Numbered from the stretch's first letter, positions 1 to 9,031 are shown. The stretch: DNA of 64,000 bases from Streptomyces tsukubensis (GCF_009296025.1 NZ_CP045178.1:806001-870000), one strand, 5' to 3'. Numbers and translations: made by a program. Notes: generated by a model not told the origin, from the sequence alone.

Positions 1-269
1 AGAAGACGCGGCAGCCTGCGGTCGCGGTCCGCCACCGACACGGTGAGCCGTCGTCCGCTCCAGCACAACTCCACCTCACACGTCTGGTCGCCCTCCACAT
101 GGGCGACGACATTGCGCAGCAGTTCGTGCACCGCGCGGCACACCGGCACCACTTGGAGATCGAGGCCCCAGTACCGCAGGTGGGCCGCGGTGATGCGGCC
201 GACCTGACGCAGACGCTCCGGCGTCGGCTCCACACGCAATGCGAACCGGCGATTGACCGCACCAGCCAT
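1..269 (-). CDS. RsbW/SpoIIAB-type ATP-binding protein (C-terminus outside window)
   Basis: Reading leftward from the ATG at 269, 89 codons run open to the window edge, so the C-terminal half is missing. The stretch HELLRNVVAHV around residues 45-55 is the N box of HATPase_c_2 proteins, the GHKL-type anti-sigma factor kinases common in Streptomyces. An AAGGAG Shine-Dalgarno lies 8 bases before the ATG. Family members bind a sigma factor or an anti-anti-sigma factor in the cytosol, but the partner cannot be told here. The G1 and G2 ATP motifs lie in the missing part. It is one of four such proteins in the window. Confidence 0.75.
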   Translation of the reverse strand, partial: MAGAVNRRFALRVEPTPERLRQVGRITAAHLRYWGLDLQVVPVCRAVHELLRNVVAHVEGDQTCEVELCWSGRRLTVSVADRDRRLPRL

Positions 270-602
270 TTCCTTCGCTCCTTACGCGAAGCCCACGTCT
301 CCCGGCCCCCTGAACACGAAGAGTGAGCGGTGACGTATCGAGGGTCATCGACAGCTTGACCCGAAAGGGTGAAGCTCGCAACGCGAGAAGGGACCCATGG
401 ACTGATTACCCAGCTCAGGGCCTTACCGGAGCCGCGGTCATGGCGGGCGGATCGCACCGACGGCGGCCCCGACGTGCACAGCCCGTGACGGCGGCTTCGC
501 CCCGGCTGTCCGCCGTCACAGGTCTCAGGCCACAGGCCTCAGGCCACAGATCTCAGGCCACAGATCTCACCCGAGGCCTGAGACTTTCGTGCTCTTTGGC
601 CC
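270..602. other. Intergenic region with tandem repeat, no gene seen
   Basis: This spacer lies upstream of the minus-strand ATPase gene and downstream of the minus-strand MFS gene. It should hold the ATPase promoter. I see no convincing reading frame. Its only clear structure is the 14-bp tandem repeat at 517-572. Confidence 0.5.
517..572. repeat. 14-bp tandem repeat, four units
   Basis: Four head-to-tail units of the type CACAGRYCTCAGGC occupy 517-530, 531-544, 545-558 and 559-572. The last unit ends in CCC instead of GGC. The array starts about 30 bases beyond the 3' end of the MFS gene. Confidence 0.9.
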
Positions 603-1889
603 TCAGGCCTCCGCGCTCTCGGACGCGTCCGCCGGGGCCTCCCGCTCCGCGGCGGGGCCTCCGGCGGCGACCGTGCGGTGGTGGGGCGGGCGCAGACGGC
701 GGAGTGTCAGGGCGCTGACGAGGCCGACGACCACGAGGCAGCCGGTGTAGACGGTGAGGCCGTTCCACTGGCTGTGCGAGAAGACGGTGCCGCCCGCGGA
801 ACCTCCGACGGCGCTGCCGATGTAGTAGAAGAACAGGTAGACGGCGGCGCCCTGGACGCCCAGCGCGGAGGAACGCGCACCGACCCAGCCGCTGGCCACG
901 GCGTGGGCGGCGAAGAAGCCGACGGTGAAGACGACGAGTCCCGGGATCACGGCGCCGAGCTGCGGTATCAGCATCAGCGCGAGCCCGGCCAGGGCGACGA
1001 CGAGGGCGGGTACGAGGACGAGTTGCCTGCTGTAACGGTCCACCAGCCGTCCGGCCAGCGCCGAGGAGAAGGACCCGGAGACGTAGGCGATGAAGAGCAG
1101 TCCCGCCGTGCCCTCGGAGAGGTCGAAGGGGTCGGCGATCAGCCGGAAGCCGAGGTAGTTGTAGATCGTCACGAACGCGGCCATGGCGACGAAGCCGATG
1201 AGATAGAGCCGCAGCAGCCCACTGTCGGGCAGCGCGCGGGCGATCCCCTTCGCGAGGGCGCGCGGCGAGGGGTCGCGCCGGACGAAGCGTACGGACGGCG
1301 GGATGGAGAGGTGGAAGACGAGGGCGCAGACCGCGGCGATCACGCCGACAGCCCCGATGGACCACCGCCAGCTGTCGCTGACCTGGAGGACCCCGTCGGC
1401 GATGAGCCGCCCGATCATGCCGCCGATGCCGTTGCCCGCGACGTAGAGCCCCATGGCCTGGCCGAGGGAGCGGGAGTGGACCTCCTCGGAGAGGTACGAC
1501 ATGGCGGTGGCCTGAAGACCGGCCAGGGAGAGGCCCTGGAGGAGCCGGAGTACGAGCAGGACGGGGAAGTTGGGGGCGAAGGCCGAGGCGACCCCGAAGA
1601 CGGCGGCGGCGCCGAGCGCGAGCGACATCATCGTGGTGCGGCTCCACGCGTCGGACAGGGCGGTCAGCGGGATGACGCCGACGGCCATGGCGAGGGTGGC
1701 GACCGAGACGGACAGCGAAGCTCCGGCCGGCGAGAGGTCGAAGTCCGAGGCGAGCGAGGGGAGCAGCGCCTGGACGCAGTAGAGGGTCATGAAGGTGCCG
1801 AGCCCAGCGGCGAAGAGCGCCGCTGAGGCCCGGCGGAAGTTGGGGGTGCCACTGACGTGGGGCGGGGCTATGCCGCTGCTATCGGTCAC
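603..1889 (-). CDS. MFS transporter (YnfM/AraJ-like drug or sugar efflux type)
   Basis: The protein has 428 residues with twelve predicted membrane segments. The N-terminal half carries MFS features such as the loop LSDAWSRTTMM after helix 2 and the helix-4 stretch RLLQGLSLAG. Overall it resembles the YnfM-like group of proton-driven exporters in the inner membrane. The substrate is unknown. I chose the GTG at 1889 because the residues before it look non-coding and are rich in Arg, Ser and Pro. No good Shine-Dalgarno precedes it, so the message may be leaderless. The AT-richer stretch just upstream (about 1890-1920) may hold the promoter. It is the first of two tandem MFS genes on this strand. 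Confidence 0.85.
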   Translation of the reverse strand: MTDSSGIAPPHVSGTPNFRRASAALFAAGLGTFMTLYCVQALLPSLASDFDLSPAGASLSVSVATLAMAVGVIPLTALSDAWSRTTMMSLALGAAAVFGVASAFAPNFPVLLVLRLLQGLSLAGLQATAMSYLSEEVHSRSLGQAMGLYVAGNGIGGMIGRLIADGVLQVSDSWRWSIGAVGVIAAVCALVFHLSIPPSVRFVRRDPSPRALAKGIARALPDSGLLRLYLIGFVAMAAFVTIYNYLGFRLIADPFDLSEGTAGLLFIAYVSGSFSSALAGRLVDRYSRQLVLVPALVVALAGLALMLIPQLGAVIPGLVVFTVGFFAAHAVASGWVGARSSALGVQGAAVYLFFYYIGSAVGGSAGGTVFSHSQWNGLTVYTGCLVVVGLVSALTLRRLRPPHHRTVAAGGPAAEREAPADASESAEA

Positions 1890-2272
1890 GGCCGTAAATG
1901 TATGTATGGACCATCCAATGCGTCCAATGCATGAGGGCGCGCTCGGTGATCCATCAACGGAACGGAGACGCGGCGCCCTCCCGGCCACCGAGGGACCGCC
2001 ACCCCGTCACGGTGCACGGGAGCAGACCGGCCACCGCGAAACGGCCACCCCGCTACGGCGCGGGAGCACATCAGGCCACCGCCGAACGGTCCACTCGGCT
2101 CCGCCGCGCTTCCACGCGCACCGGCCGCGGACAGACCGCGCGCCGACCGAGCGCCGGGCGCCGCCCACGGACGACGCGTTCCCGTACTCCCCCGCCGACA
2201 CCCCCACCGACCGGCCAAGCGGCCCGCCCCGGACACCAGGCCCCAGGGTCCCGGACCCCGGGCCAGTGGCGC
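1890..2272. other. Intergenic region, no gene seen
   Basis: The 383-base spacer between two minus-strand MFS genes has long overlapping open frames on both strands. All have low-complexity Arg/Pro/Gly compositions and no Shine-Dalgarno, so I read none as genes. The part nearest 1890 is less GC-rich and probably holds the promoter of the 603-1889 gene. Confidence 0.5.
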
Positions 2273-3529
2273 TCATCGACGGGCGTCTTCTTCCGTCGCC
2301 GCCTCGGCCCTCCCGTTGCCACCCCCTTCGCGTGGGCGGGGGGAGGCGGCGCGCAGGGCGGGCGCCATGGTGCCCGCGAGGACGACCACGGCCAGTACGG
2401 CGAACAGGGCGTGTCGCAGTCCGACGGCCTCGCCGAGCAGCCCGAGTGCGGGCGGGCCGACCAGGAAGGCGAGGTAGCCGGTGGTGGCGACCGCGCCGAC
2501 CCGCGCGGCGCCGCCGTCGGGCCCGTCTCCGGCCGCTGAGAGGGCGACGGGAAAACCGAGCGCCGCTCCGAGCCCCCACAGCACGGTGGCGAGACCCGCG
2601 GTGAGGGGGCCGGGGGCGAGGATCACACCGAGGACACCGATGGCCGCTAGGCAGGCGCTGCCCCGCATGACGAGGACCCGCCCCAGCCGGGAGACGGCCT
2701 GACCGCCGGTGAACCGGCCGACCGCCATGGAAGCGGCGAAGAGGGTGTACGCGACAGAACCGGCGACGGAGTCCAGTCGGTAGCCGTCGACCATGATCAA
2801 CGGCAGCCAGTCGTTGGCGGAGCCCTCGGCGAGGGCCACGCCGAGCACGATGAGGCCGAGCATGAGCACCCGCCGGTCCCGCCAGACCTCCAGCCGGTCC
2901 GCGAGGGCGCGCCCGCCCGCCCCGCGGGGCTCCAGGCCCGTGCCGTCGGGCATGTTGCGCAGCGCCCAGACGACCCCGGCTGCGAGCAGTACGGTCACGG
3001 CGAGCAGGTGGCCGGCGACCGGCATGTCCAGTGCCGTCAGCGCGATACCCGCACCCGCTCCCACACATGTGCCCGCGCTGAAGCAGCCGTGCAGCGCGGG
3101 GAGCACCGGGCGCCCGAGGACCGCCTCCACGGCCGCCCCCTCGATGTTCACGGCGATCTCCTGCATGCCCGTGCCCGCGCCGAAGAAGGCAAGCCCGGCG
3201 AAGACGAGCCAGCCCGTTCCGGTGCCCGCCCCGGCGCTCAGGACAGAGAGACCGATCAGCAGCGAGGAGGCGCCGAGCATCGCGGTGAAACGGCCGCCCT
3301 TGCGGGCGACGAACGCGCCGGAGACGAGCACTCCCGCCATGGAACCGACCGAGAGGCCGAAGATGATCAGCCCCATCCCCGCGGTCGAGGCGCCCACGGC
3401 GTCACGGATGGCGGGCGTACGGGTCACCCAGGAGGCGAGGGCGATCCCTGGCAGCAGGAACAGCAGGAACAGGGCCGTGCGCCAGCGCCGTATTCGGGGA
3501 TCGAGAGGCACTTTGGGCGGCTTGGACAT
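2273..3529 (-). CDS. MFS transporter (YbjJ/fucose-permease-like)
   Basis: The 418-residue protein has twelve predicted membrane segments. It begins with a short basic cytosolic tail and a first helix that ends SWVTRTPAIRDAVG, a layout seen in the YbjJ and FucP-like branch of the major facilitator superfamily. The substrate cannot be inferred. A GGAGAG Shine-Dalgarno lies 11 bases before the ATG at 3529. The C-terminal tail is rich in Arg, Glu and Gly and is probably cytosolic. No regulator gene adjoins it. Confidence 0.85.
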   Translation of the reverse strand: MSKPPKVPLDPRIRRWRTALFLLFLLPGIALASWVTRTPAIRDAVGASTAGMGLIIFGLSVGSMAGVLVSGAFVARKGGRFTAMLGASSLLIGLSVLSAGAGTGTGWLVFAGLAFFGAGTGMQEIAVNIEGAAVEAVLGRPVLPALHGCFSAGTCVGAGAGIALTALDMPVAGHLLAVTVLLAAGVVWALRNMPDGTGLEPRGAGGRALADRLEVWRDRRVLMLGLIVLGVALAEGSANDWLPLIMVDGYRLDSVAGSVAYTLFAASMAVGRFTGGQAVSRLGRVLVMRGSACLAAIGVLGVILAPGPLTAGLATVLWGLGAALGFPVALSAAGDGPDGGAARVGAVATTGYLAFLVGPPALGLLGEAVGLRHALFAVLAVVVLAGTMAPALRAASPRPREGGGNGRAEAATEEDARR

Positions 3530-3675
3530 GACAGAGGGCTCTCCGTTGGGTGTGGCGGGGCGTGCGGGTGCTTGGGCGCGCTGACGAAGGTCCCGCCGGG
3601 CGCCACCCGAGCCGCCGCGGGGCGGTTCGGCTGCTTTCGCGGGGCGGGCGGCGGCCCCGCGCCGGACACGGGGGT

Positions 3676-4362
3676 TCAGTCGTCGTGGACCGAGCGGGTG
3701 ACGCGGGCCGGGTTGCCGACGGCCACGACATCGGGCGGCAGATCACGGGTGACCACGGCTCCCGCGCCGACGACGGTGTTGTCGCCGATGGTCACACCGG
3801 GGCAGACGATGACCCCGCCGCCGAGCCACACGTTGTCGCCGATGGTGATCGGCTTGGCCGCCTCCCACTTGGCGCGCCGCGGCTCGGGTGCGACGGGGTG
3901 GGTCGGGGTGAGCAGTTGGACGCCGGGGCCGAACTGCACGTCCGCCCCGATGGTGATGGGCGCGCAGTCGAGAAGTACGGCGCCGTAGTTGATGAACGTG
4001 CCCGCACCGATGGTGATGCCGTGTCCGTAGTCGACGTAGAGCGGCGGACGGACCTCTACGTTCTCCCCCACGCCTCCCAGCAGTTCCTTGAGGACGCGCG
4101 CGCGGGCCGCCGGGTCGGCGGCGCCGGTCGCGTTGTACTTCTCGCTCAGCAGCGCCGCACGGCGGGCCTCCGCGGCGAGTTCGGGGTCGTCGGCGATGTA
4201 CAGCTCACCGGCGAGCAGGAGTTCCTTGTTCGTCCGTCCCCCGGGCGCGTCTTGCGTGTGGGTGTCCCCGCCGCTCGCCTCCCTGTTGTCCGCGTCCCCG
4301 CCGCTCGCGTCCTGCTCGTCCGCGCCCTGCTCGTCCATGCGCTCGTCCATGCGCTCGGCCAT
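3676..4362 (-). CDS. Maltose/galactoside O-acetyltransferase-like hexapeptide-repeat protein
   Basis: The 228-residue protein belongs to the left-handed beta-helix acetyltransferases (Maa/LacA type), which move an acetyl group from acetyl-CoA to a sugar hydroxyl in the cytosol. Residues about 45-95 form the Maa N-terminal helical domain (KELLLAGELYIADDPEL). Hexapeptide repeats follow (ITIGAGTFINYG, ITIGDNVWLGGG, VTIGDNTVVGAG), and the catalytic His is the one in TPTHPV. The first 40 residues are an acidic Asp/Gly/Gln-rich extension unlike the family, so a later start is possible. The gene is divergent from the LacI regulator at 4552 and shares the operator-bearing spacer. Confidence 0.87.
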   Translation of the reverse strand: MAERMDERMDEQGADEQDASGGDADNREASGGDTHTQDAPGGRTNKELLLAGELYIADDPELAAEARRAALLSEKYNATGAADPAARARVLKELLGGVGENVEVRPPLYVDYGHGITIGAGTFINYGAVLLDCAPITIGADVQFGPGVQLLTPTHPVAPEPRRAKWEAAKPITIGDNVWLGGGVIVCPGVTIGDNTVVGAGAVVTRDLPPDVVAVGNPARVTRSVHDD

Positions 4363-4409
4363 CCCCGCTCTTCCCAGGCGCCGCTTCGGGCACCTTCACC
4401 CTCGCCTGA

Positions 4410-4421
4410 TTTATCGTTAAA
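4410..4421. promoter_or_regulatory. LacI-type operator candidate
   Basis: TTTATCGTTAAA is a 12-bp palindrome with one mismatched pair and a central CG, the classic form of LacI/GalR-family operators. It lies in the divergent spacer 48 bases before the acetyltransferase start and 131 bases before the lacI-type start. It is an AT-rich island in GC-rich DNA. Confidence 0.55.
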
Positions 4422-4551
4422 GCACGCTCGCATAGACTGACCGCCCAGGCAACCAGCGAAGGCAGGTTTCCGGGCGTCGACCGAGCCGAAGGCGCGCGCC
4501 CCCGGCGGCCGTTCGACCCGGAGGTCCACAGGTCCGGGCAGGAGGGAACAC

Positions 4552-5769
4552 ATGGCGACGCTCAAGGACGTGGCGCGGGCGGCCGGGGTCTCGGCGATGA
4601 CCGTCTCCAACGTCCTCAACGGCACGGGCCGCGTCTCCCCCGAGGTACGGGCCCGCGTCGCACACGTGGCCAAGGACATCGGTTACGCGGGCCCCGACCC
4701 GGCGGCCGCGTCCCTGCGCACCGGTCGCACAGGGACATTGGGCGTGGTGCTTCCCCTGCCGCTGGACGCCGCTTTCGCCGATCCGTCCGTGACGGGGCTG
4801 CTGCGCGGCGTCGCCCAGGAGTTCCAGAGCAGGGACACCGGTATGACGCTGCTGGCCCTGCCGCCCGCGCACGGGCCCCTGGACCGCACGGCGCCCGCCG
4901 CACTCCTGCCGGTACGGGAGGGGCCGCTCGCCGCGCTTGAGCGTGCCGTCGTGGACGCCGTACTCCTGTACAGCGTCGAGGCGGACCACCCGGGCCTCGA
5001 CGTGCTGGTCAGCCGCGGGATCCCGGTCCTCGCCGTGGACTCGCCCGACGAGCGGACCGGGCGGGAGAGGTTCGGCCGGTCCTGGGCGGGGTTCGTCACC
5101 GTCGAGGACCGGGAGGGCGCGTCCCGCGCGGCCGGACATCTCCTGGAACTCGGGCACACCGAGGCACTGATCGTCGTCGACCGGCTCGGGCCGCAGCCCA
5201 GGCTCGGGCCGGTGAGTTGGGTACAGGCGCTCGCCACGACCAGCGCCATCCTCCACGAGCGACTGACCGGCTACCGCTCGGCGTGGCTCGCGGCCGGGTT
5301 CACCGAGGAGTCCCTGACCATCGTGGAGGCCGGTGACACCACGGCGGAGGCGGGCAGGGAGGCCGCCACGCCCTACCTCACCGCGGACCGGCCACCGACC
5401 GCGGTCCTCGCCATCGGGGACCTCCTCGCGCTGGGTGTGTGCGGCGCCGTGCGGGACGCCGGGCTGAGGGTGCCCGAGGACGTGTCGGTGGTGGGGTTCG
5501 ACGACATCCCCTACGCGTCGGTGGCCGACCCGGCGCTGACGACCGTACAACAGCCGCTGGTGGACAAGGGGTTGGCGGCCGCCCGGCGCCTTCTCGACCA
5601 TGTGGCGGCCGGGGAGGCCGGCGAGGGGACGGCCGACCCCGTCCAGCTGCCGACCTCGCTGGTCGTACGTGCCAGCACGGCCGCGCCGACCGCGCGGGGC
5701 AAGGGAACCGGGACCACAACAGGAGCCACAGGAGCCACAGGAGCCACAGGAGCCACTGGGGCTTGGTGA
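4552..5769 (+). CDS. LacI-family transcriptional regulator
   Basis: The 405-residue protein has the LacI helix-turn-helix at its N-terminus (TLKDVARAAGVSAMTVSNVLNG) followed by the hinge helix and a periplasmic-binding-protein-like effector domain (about residues 60-345). The C-terminal signature VVGFDDIPYASVADPALTTV is well kept. An AGGAGG-type Shine-Dalgarno precedes the ATG. The last 20 residues, a run of Thr-Gly-Ala units, come from a 9-bp tandem repeat and are not part of the fold. It probably represses itself and the divergent acetyltransferase through the palindrome at 4410. The ligand is unknown but most likely a sugar. Confidence 0.9.
   Translation: MATLKDVARAAGVSAMTVSNVLNGTGRVSPEVRARVAHVAKDIGYAGPDPAAASLRTGRTGTLGVVLPLPLDAAFADPSVTGLLRGVAQEFQSRDTGMTLLALPPAHGPLDRTAPAALLPVREGPLAALERAVVDAVLLYSVEADHPGLDVLVSRGIPVLAVDSPDERTGRERFGRSWAGFVTVEDREGASRAAGHLLELGHTEALIVVDRLGPQPRLGPVSWVQALATTSAILHERLTGYRSAWLAAGFTEESLTIVEAGDTTAEAGREAATPYLTADRPPTAVLAIGDLLALGVCGAVRDAGLRVPEDVSVVGFDDIPYASVADPALTTVQQPLVDKGLAAARRLLDHVAAGEAGEGTADPVQLPTSLVVRASTAAPTARGKGTGTTTGATGATGATGATGAW
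5719..5754. repeat. 9-bp in-frame tandem repeat at the 3' end of the LacI gene
   Basis: Four perfect ACAGGAGCC units add a repeated Thr-Gly-Ala tail to the regulator just before its stop codon. Because the unit is a multiple of three, copy-number change would not shift the frame. Confidence 0.9.
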
Positions 5770-5818
5770 GAGGCACGGGTACCCGGGCGGCCGACGCGCG
5801 CTCCCTGTCGAGGCGCTG

Positions 5819-7549
5819 TCAGTCGACCGTCACCACCACCGAGTGCCGTCCGCTCGCCCCGTCAGGGACCGTACCGACCCGCTTACTCGTCTGGAACTGC
5901 CCCGTCCGGTCGGCCGCGCGCACAGTGAGGGTGTGCGAACCGGATGTCGCCTTCCACGGGATCGACCACTGGCGCCAGGTGTCCTCGGTGTCCTCCGCGG
6001 CGAGTTGGGCCGTGCGCCAGGGCCCTTCGTCGACCCGTACCTCCACCCGGTCGACGCCCCTGTGCTGCGCCCAGGCCACTCCGGCGATCATGACCGTGCC
6101 CGCCTTCGGCGTGGCGAATGGCTTGGGCGTGTCGATGCGTGACTGCGTCTTGATCGGGGCCTCGCGCGCCCAGTCCCGCTTCACCCAGTAGGGGTCGTAG
6201 TCGTCGAAGGTCGTCAGCTCGATGTCCTCGATCCATTTACAGGCCGAGACGAATCCGTAGAGCCCGGGAACGACCATCCTGGCCGGAAATCCATGGGCGA
6301 AGGGCAGCGGTTCGCCGTTCATCCCGACGGCGAGAAGCGCGTCACGGCCGTCCATGACCGTCTCCACGGGGCTCCCGATCGTCATCCCGTCGACCGACCT
6401 CGCCACGAGCTGATCTGCGGGGCCACCCCGGGAAGGCGGCTTGACCCCGGCCTCCTTCAGCAGGTCGGCGAGGCGCGCGCCGATCCACCGGGCGTTGCCG
6501 ACGTACGGACCGCCCACCTCGTTGGAGACGCAGGTCAGAGTGATGTCCCGCTCGATCAGCTCCCGTCGGAGCAGATCCTCGAAGGTGACGGTGAGCGGTC
6601 GGGTCACGCCCTTGCCGTGGATGCGCAGCCGCCAGGAGCCGGCGTCCACCTTGGGTACGACCAGGGCGGTGTCGACCCGGTAGAAATCCTTGTTGGGCGT
6701 GGTGAAGGGGCTGATCCCCGGGACGTGCAGACGAGCGTCAGCGGGCACCGCGGCAGCCGCCGACGCCGGTTTCGGCAGGGTGACCGCTTTCCGGGACGCC
6801 ACGGCGCTCTGACCGCCCCGCGACTGCAGGTATCGCCCTGCGACACCCGCGCCGGTGGAGGCCACGGCCGCCGCCGACGCGGCGGCGATGAAACCGCGGC
6901 GGTTCCAAGCCGGCCTGGAGACCTCGGGGGGGACGGGCCGGGCGCCTTCGCCGTCCCCCGCGTCGCCGCCGGTCCCGTCTCCGGCCGCGTCTTCGCCCGC
7001 GCCTCCGGCAGCTGCTCCCCCGCGCTCTCCCCGGGCGCCTCCGTCGCCCCCGCCCCCGCCCTCGCTCTCTGCACCGCTCGCTCCGCCGCGCAGGTACCCG
7101 GCGAGGACGTACAGCAGGACCGCGCCCACCAACGCCCCGGCAACCGAGGGCAGCGCGTCCACGACACCGGACGAGTCAGGACGGGCCTGGGCGGCCACCG
7201 CTCCGACCGCACCGAAGACAAGGACACCCGCGGAGCCCGTACGCCGGTGGCGCAGCGCGAGGACTCCGAGGGCCACGGCGAACAGGACGAGCAGCACCAC
7301 GATGCCGAGTTGGAGGAAGAGCTTGTCATTGGTGCCGAAATGCCGGATCGCCCATTCTTTTAGGCCTACGGGCGTGCGGTCGATGACCGCTCCCCCGACC
7401 ACGGTCACCGGGCTCGATTCGGGACGCACGGCCGCCGCGGCGAGCTCGGCGACGGCGAGCGCGGCATAGCCCGCGAGCACCCCGCTGAGCGCCGCCAGCA
7501 GAAAACGCGGCAGGAGGATCAGTTTCGTCATCACGGTCATCACGGTCAC
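5819..7549 (-). CDS. Membrane-anchored molybdopterin-dependent oxidoreductase (sulfite-oxidase fold)
   Basis: The 576-residue protein begins with four predicted membrane helices (residues about 10-165). A Gly/Ala/Glu-rich linker follows, then a twin-arginine-like segment (NRRGFIAAASAAAVAS near residue 216), so the catalytic part is probably outside the membrane. Residues about 290-460 form the oxidoreductase molybdopterin domain, and the Cys in TLTCVSNEVGG is the expected Mo ligand. The last 100 residues match the Mo-co dimerisation domain. Family members oxidise or reduce small sulfur or nitrogen compounds; the substrate is unknown. In-frame starts exist at 7549 (GTG), 7540 and 7531 (ATG), with no clear Shine-Dalgarno. 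Three long direct repeats lie upstream. Confidence 0.85.
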   Translation of the reverse strand: MTVMTVMTKLILLPRFLLAALSGVLAGYAALAVAELAAAAVRPESSPVTVVGGAVIDRTPVGLKEWAIRHFGTNDKLFLQLGIVVLLVLFAVALGVLALRHRRTGSAGVLVFGAVGAVAAQARPDSSGVVDALPSVAGALVGAVLLYVLAGYLRGGASGAESEGGGGGDGGARGERGGAAAGGAGEDAAGDGTGGDAGDGEGARPVPPEVSRPAWNRRGFIAAASAAAVASTGAGVAGRYLQSRGGQSAVASRKAVTLPKPASAAAAVPADARLHVPGISPFTTPNKDFYRVDTALVVPKVDAGSWRLRIHGKGVTRPLTVTFEDLLRRELIERDITLTCVSNEVGGPYVGNARWIGARLADLLKEAGVKPPSRGGPADQLVARSVDGMTIGSPVETVMDGRDALLAVGMNGEPLPFAHGFPARMVVPGLYGFVSACKWIEDIELTTFDDYDPYWVKRDWAREAPIKTQSRIDTPKPFATPKAGTVMIAGVAWAQHRGVDRVEVRVDEGPWRTAQLAAEDTEDTWRQWSIPWKATSGSHTLTVRAADRTGQFQTSKRVGTVPDGASGRHSVVVTVD

Positions 7550-7576
7550 GATTCGGAACGGGCGACCGTCCGGCTT

Positions 7577-7686
7577 GGTCGGTCACGCCTACCGGATACC
7601 ACCATCAGGCCCGGCGGGTGGTCGGTCACGCCCATGGGATACCACCCTCAGCCCCGGCGCCGGTGGTCGGTCATGCCTACGGGATC
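7577..7686. repeat. Three direct repeats in a divergent spacer, possible operator array
   Basis: A conserved core of about 21 bases beginning GGTCGGTCAYGCCYAYSGG occurs at 7577, 7620 and 7665, spaced 43 and 45 bp apart. The rest of each period is also related. The array starts 28 bases upstream of the molybdoenzyme start. The divergent PRC-barrel gene starts 366 bases to its right. The remainder of the spacer to 8051 shows no gene. Confidence 0.7.
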
Positions 7687-8051
7687 GACGTCACCCGGCC
7701 CGGCAGGCGCACCGTGGACGTCCCCGCCCGTCCTCCCGGGGGGGGCCGGGGCGGAGGCACTGGTAGGAGCAGCCGTGGGGCCGGTGTCCTGGCGGCCTTT
7801 CCCTGCCCGGGAAAAGGATGTCTCGGGAGAGGAGCCGTGTCACCCGTTTGGCCGTATGCCCGAAGCGCCCGCACGTTCCCTGTCCGCTGGGCGCACACCG
7901 GCCGCGCGGGGGTCGCACGGCCCGGTGCGAGGGGGTGTGGCAGGCTCCCGGGTTGCCGAGCGCCGCGCGACGAGAGCCGATGGAGGAAGAGCGTGTCCGA
8001 CAGCGGGGGTCCCGAACCCGCTGACGCGCCGACCACAGGGAGTGATCACGC

Positions 8052-8966
8052 ATGGCAGTCGATGGCGTGTTTGACAACCCGAACGAACTGAACGGCCTGG
8101 ACGTCTATGACGTCGATGGCGCCAAGATTGGCGGCGTGGGCCAGGTCTACCTCGATGACAGGACCGGCAAGCCCGAATGGCTGACAGTGAAAACCGGTCT
8201 GTTCGGTATGAAGGAGACCTTCGTACCGGTGAAGGGCGCCGAGCACAGCGGCGACGGCCTTCACATCCCTTACTCGAAGGAGACCGTCAAGGACGCTCCT
8301 CGGCTGGAGGCCGACGAGCATCTCGACGCCGACCAGGAGCGTGAGCTCTACTCGCACTACGGCCTGACCCGGGCCGGCGACACCCAGGCCGCCGGTGTGA
8401 AGGACGGGCCCGCCGACACCTCTGCCCGTACCGGGCCCGCCGCGACCACAGGCACCGTCGGTATGGCCGGTGAGCGTGAGGCCGCCGGCATGGCAGGTGC
8501 GGGAATGGCCGGCGCGGGCGCCCCCGCGCGCTCCGCCGACTACGGCAGGACCGGCCGCGGAGGCTCGGGCGAGGAGATGGTGCGCTCCGAGGAGGAGATG
8601 CACATCGGCAAGGAGGAGCAGGAGGTGGGCAGGGCGCGGCTGCGCAAGGTGGTCGAGACCGAGCACGTCTCCACCACCGTGCCGCTGAGCCACGAGGAGG
8701 TCCACGTCGTACGCGAGCCCATATCGGCCGACGACAGGACCTCACGCACCGCCCCCATCGGGGAGTCCGAGACGGAGGTCGTCCTCCACGCGGAACAGGC
8801 GGTCGTGAGCAAGGAGTCCGTCCCGGTCGAGCGGGTGCGTCTGGAGACCGAGAGGGTCACCGAGCAGCAGGAGGTCGCCTCCGACGTCCGCAAGGAGAAG
8901 ATCGAGTACGACGACGGAAGTGAGCCCGGCAAGCGGCACGGCAACAAGCGCGGCCCGAGCCACTGA
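8052..8966 (+). CDS. PRC-barrel and DUF2382 domain stress protein
   Basis: The 304-residue protein has an N-terminal PRC-barrel domain (about residues 5-95, with LDVYDVDGAKIGGVGQVYLDD). A low-complexity Ala/Gly/Met linker follows, then a C-terminal DUF2382 domain (about residues 185-290) built of Glu/Val-rich segments such as ETEHVSTTVPLSHEEVHV. It ends in a basic tail. The protein is soluble and has no signal peptide. Proteins of this layout are common in actinobacteria and often respond to osmotic or general stress, but no molecular function is established. A short distal Shine-Dalgarno (AGGGAGTGATC) precedes the ATG. A strong hairpin terminator follows. Confidence 0.88.
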   Translation: MAVDGVFDNPNELNGLDVYDVDGAKIGGVGQVYLDDRTGKPEWLTVKTGLFGMKETFVPVKGAEHSGDGLHIPYSKETVKDAPRLEADEHLDADQERELYSHYGLTRAGDTQAAGVKDGPADTSARTGPAATTGTVGMAGEREAAGMAGAGMAGAGAPARSADYGRTGRGGSGEEMVRSEEEMHIGKEEQEVGRARLRKVVETEHVSTTVPLSHEEVHVVREPISADDRTSRTAPIGESETEVVLHAEQAVVSKESVPVERVRLETERVTEQQEVASDVRKEKIEYDDGSEPGKRHGNKRGPSH

Positions 8967-8991
8967 CGTCAACGCCGTCCTTGCTCCCCGT

Positions 8992-9031
8992 GCCGCCCCC
9001 GGCCCGGCCTCACGGTCGAGCCGGGGGCGGC
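8992..9031 (+). terminator. Hairpin terminator after the PRC-barrel gene
   Basis: A perfect 12-bp stem (GCCGCCCCCGGC pairing with GCCGGGGGCGGC) with a 16-base loop begins 25 bases past the stop codon. There is no T tract, as is usual for Streptomyces terminators. Confidence 0.75.
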
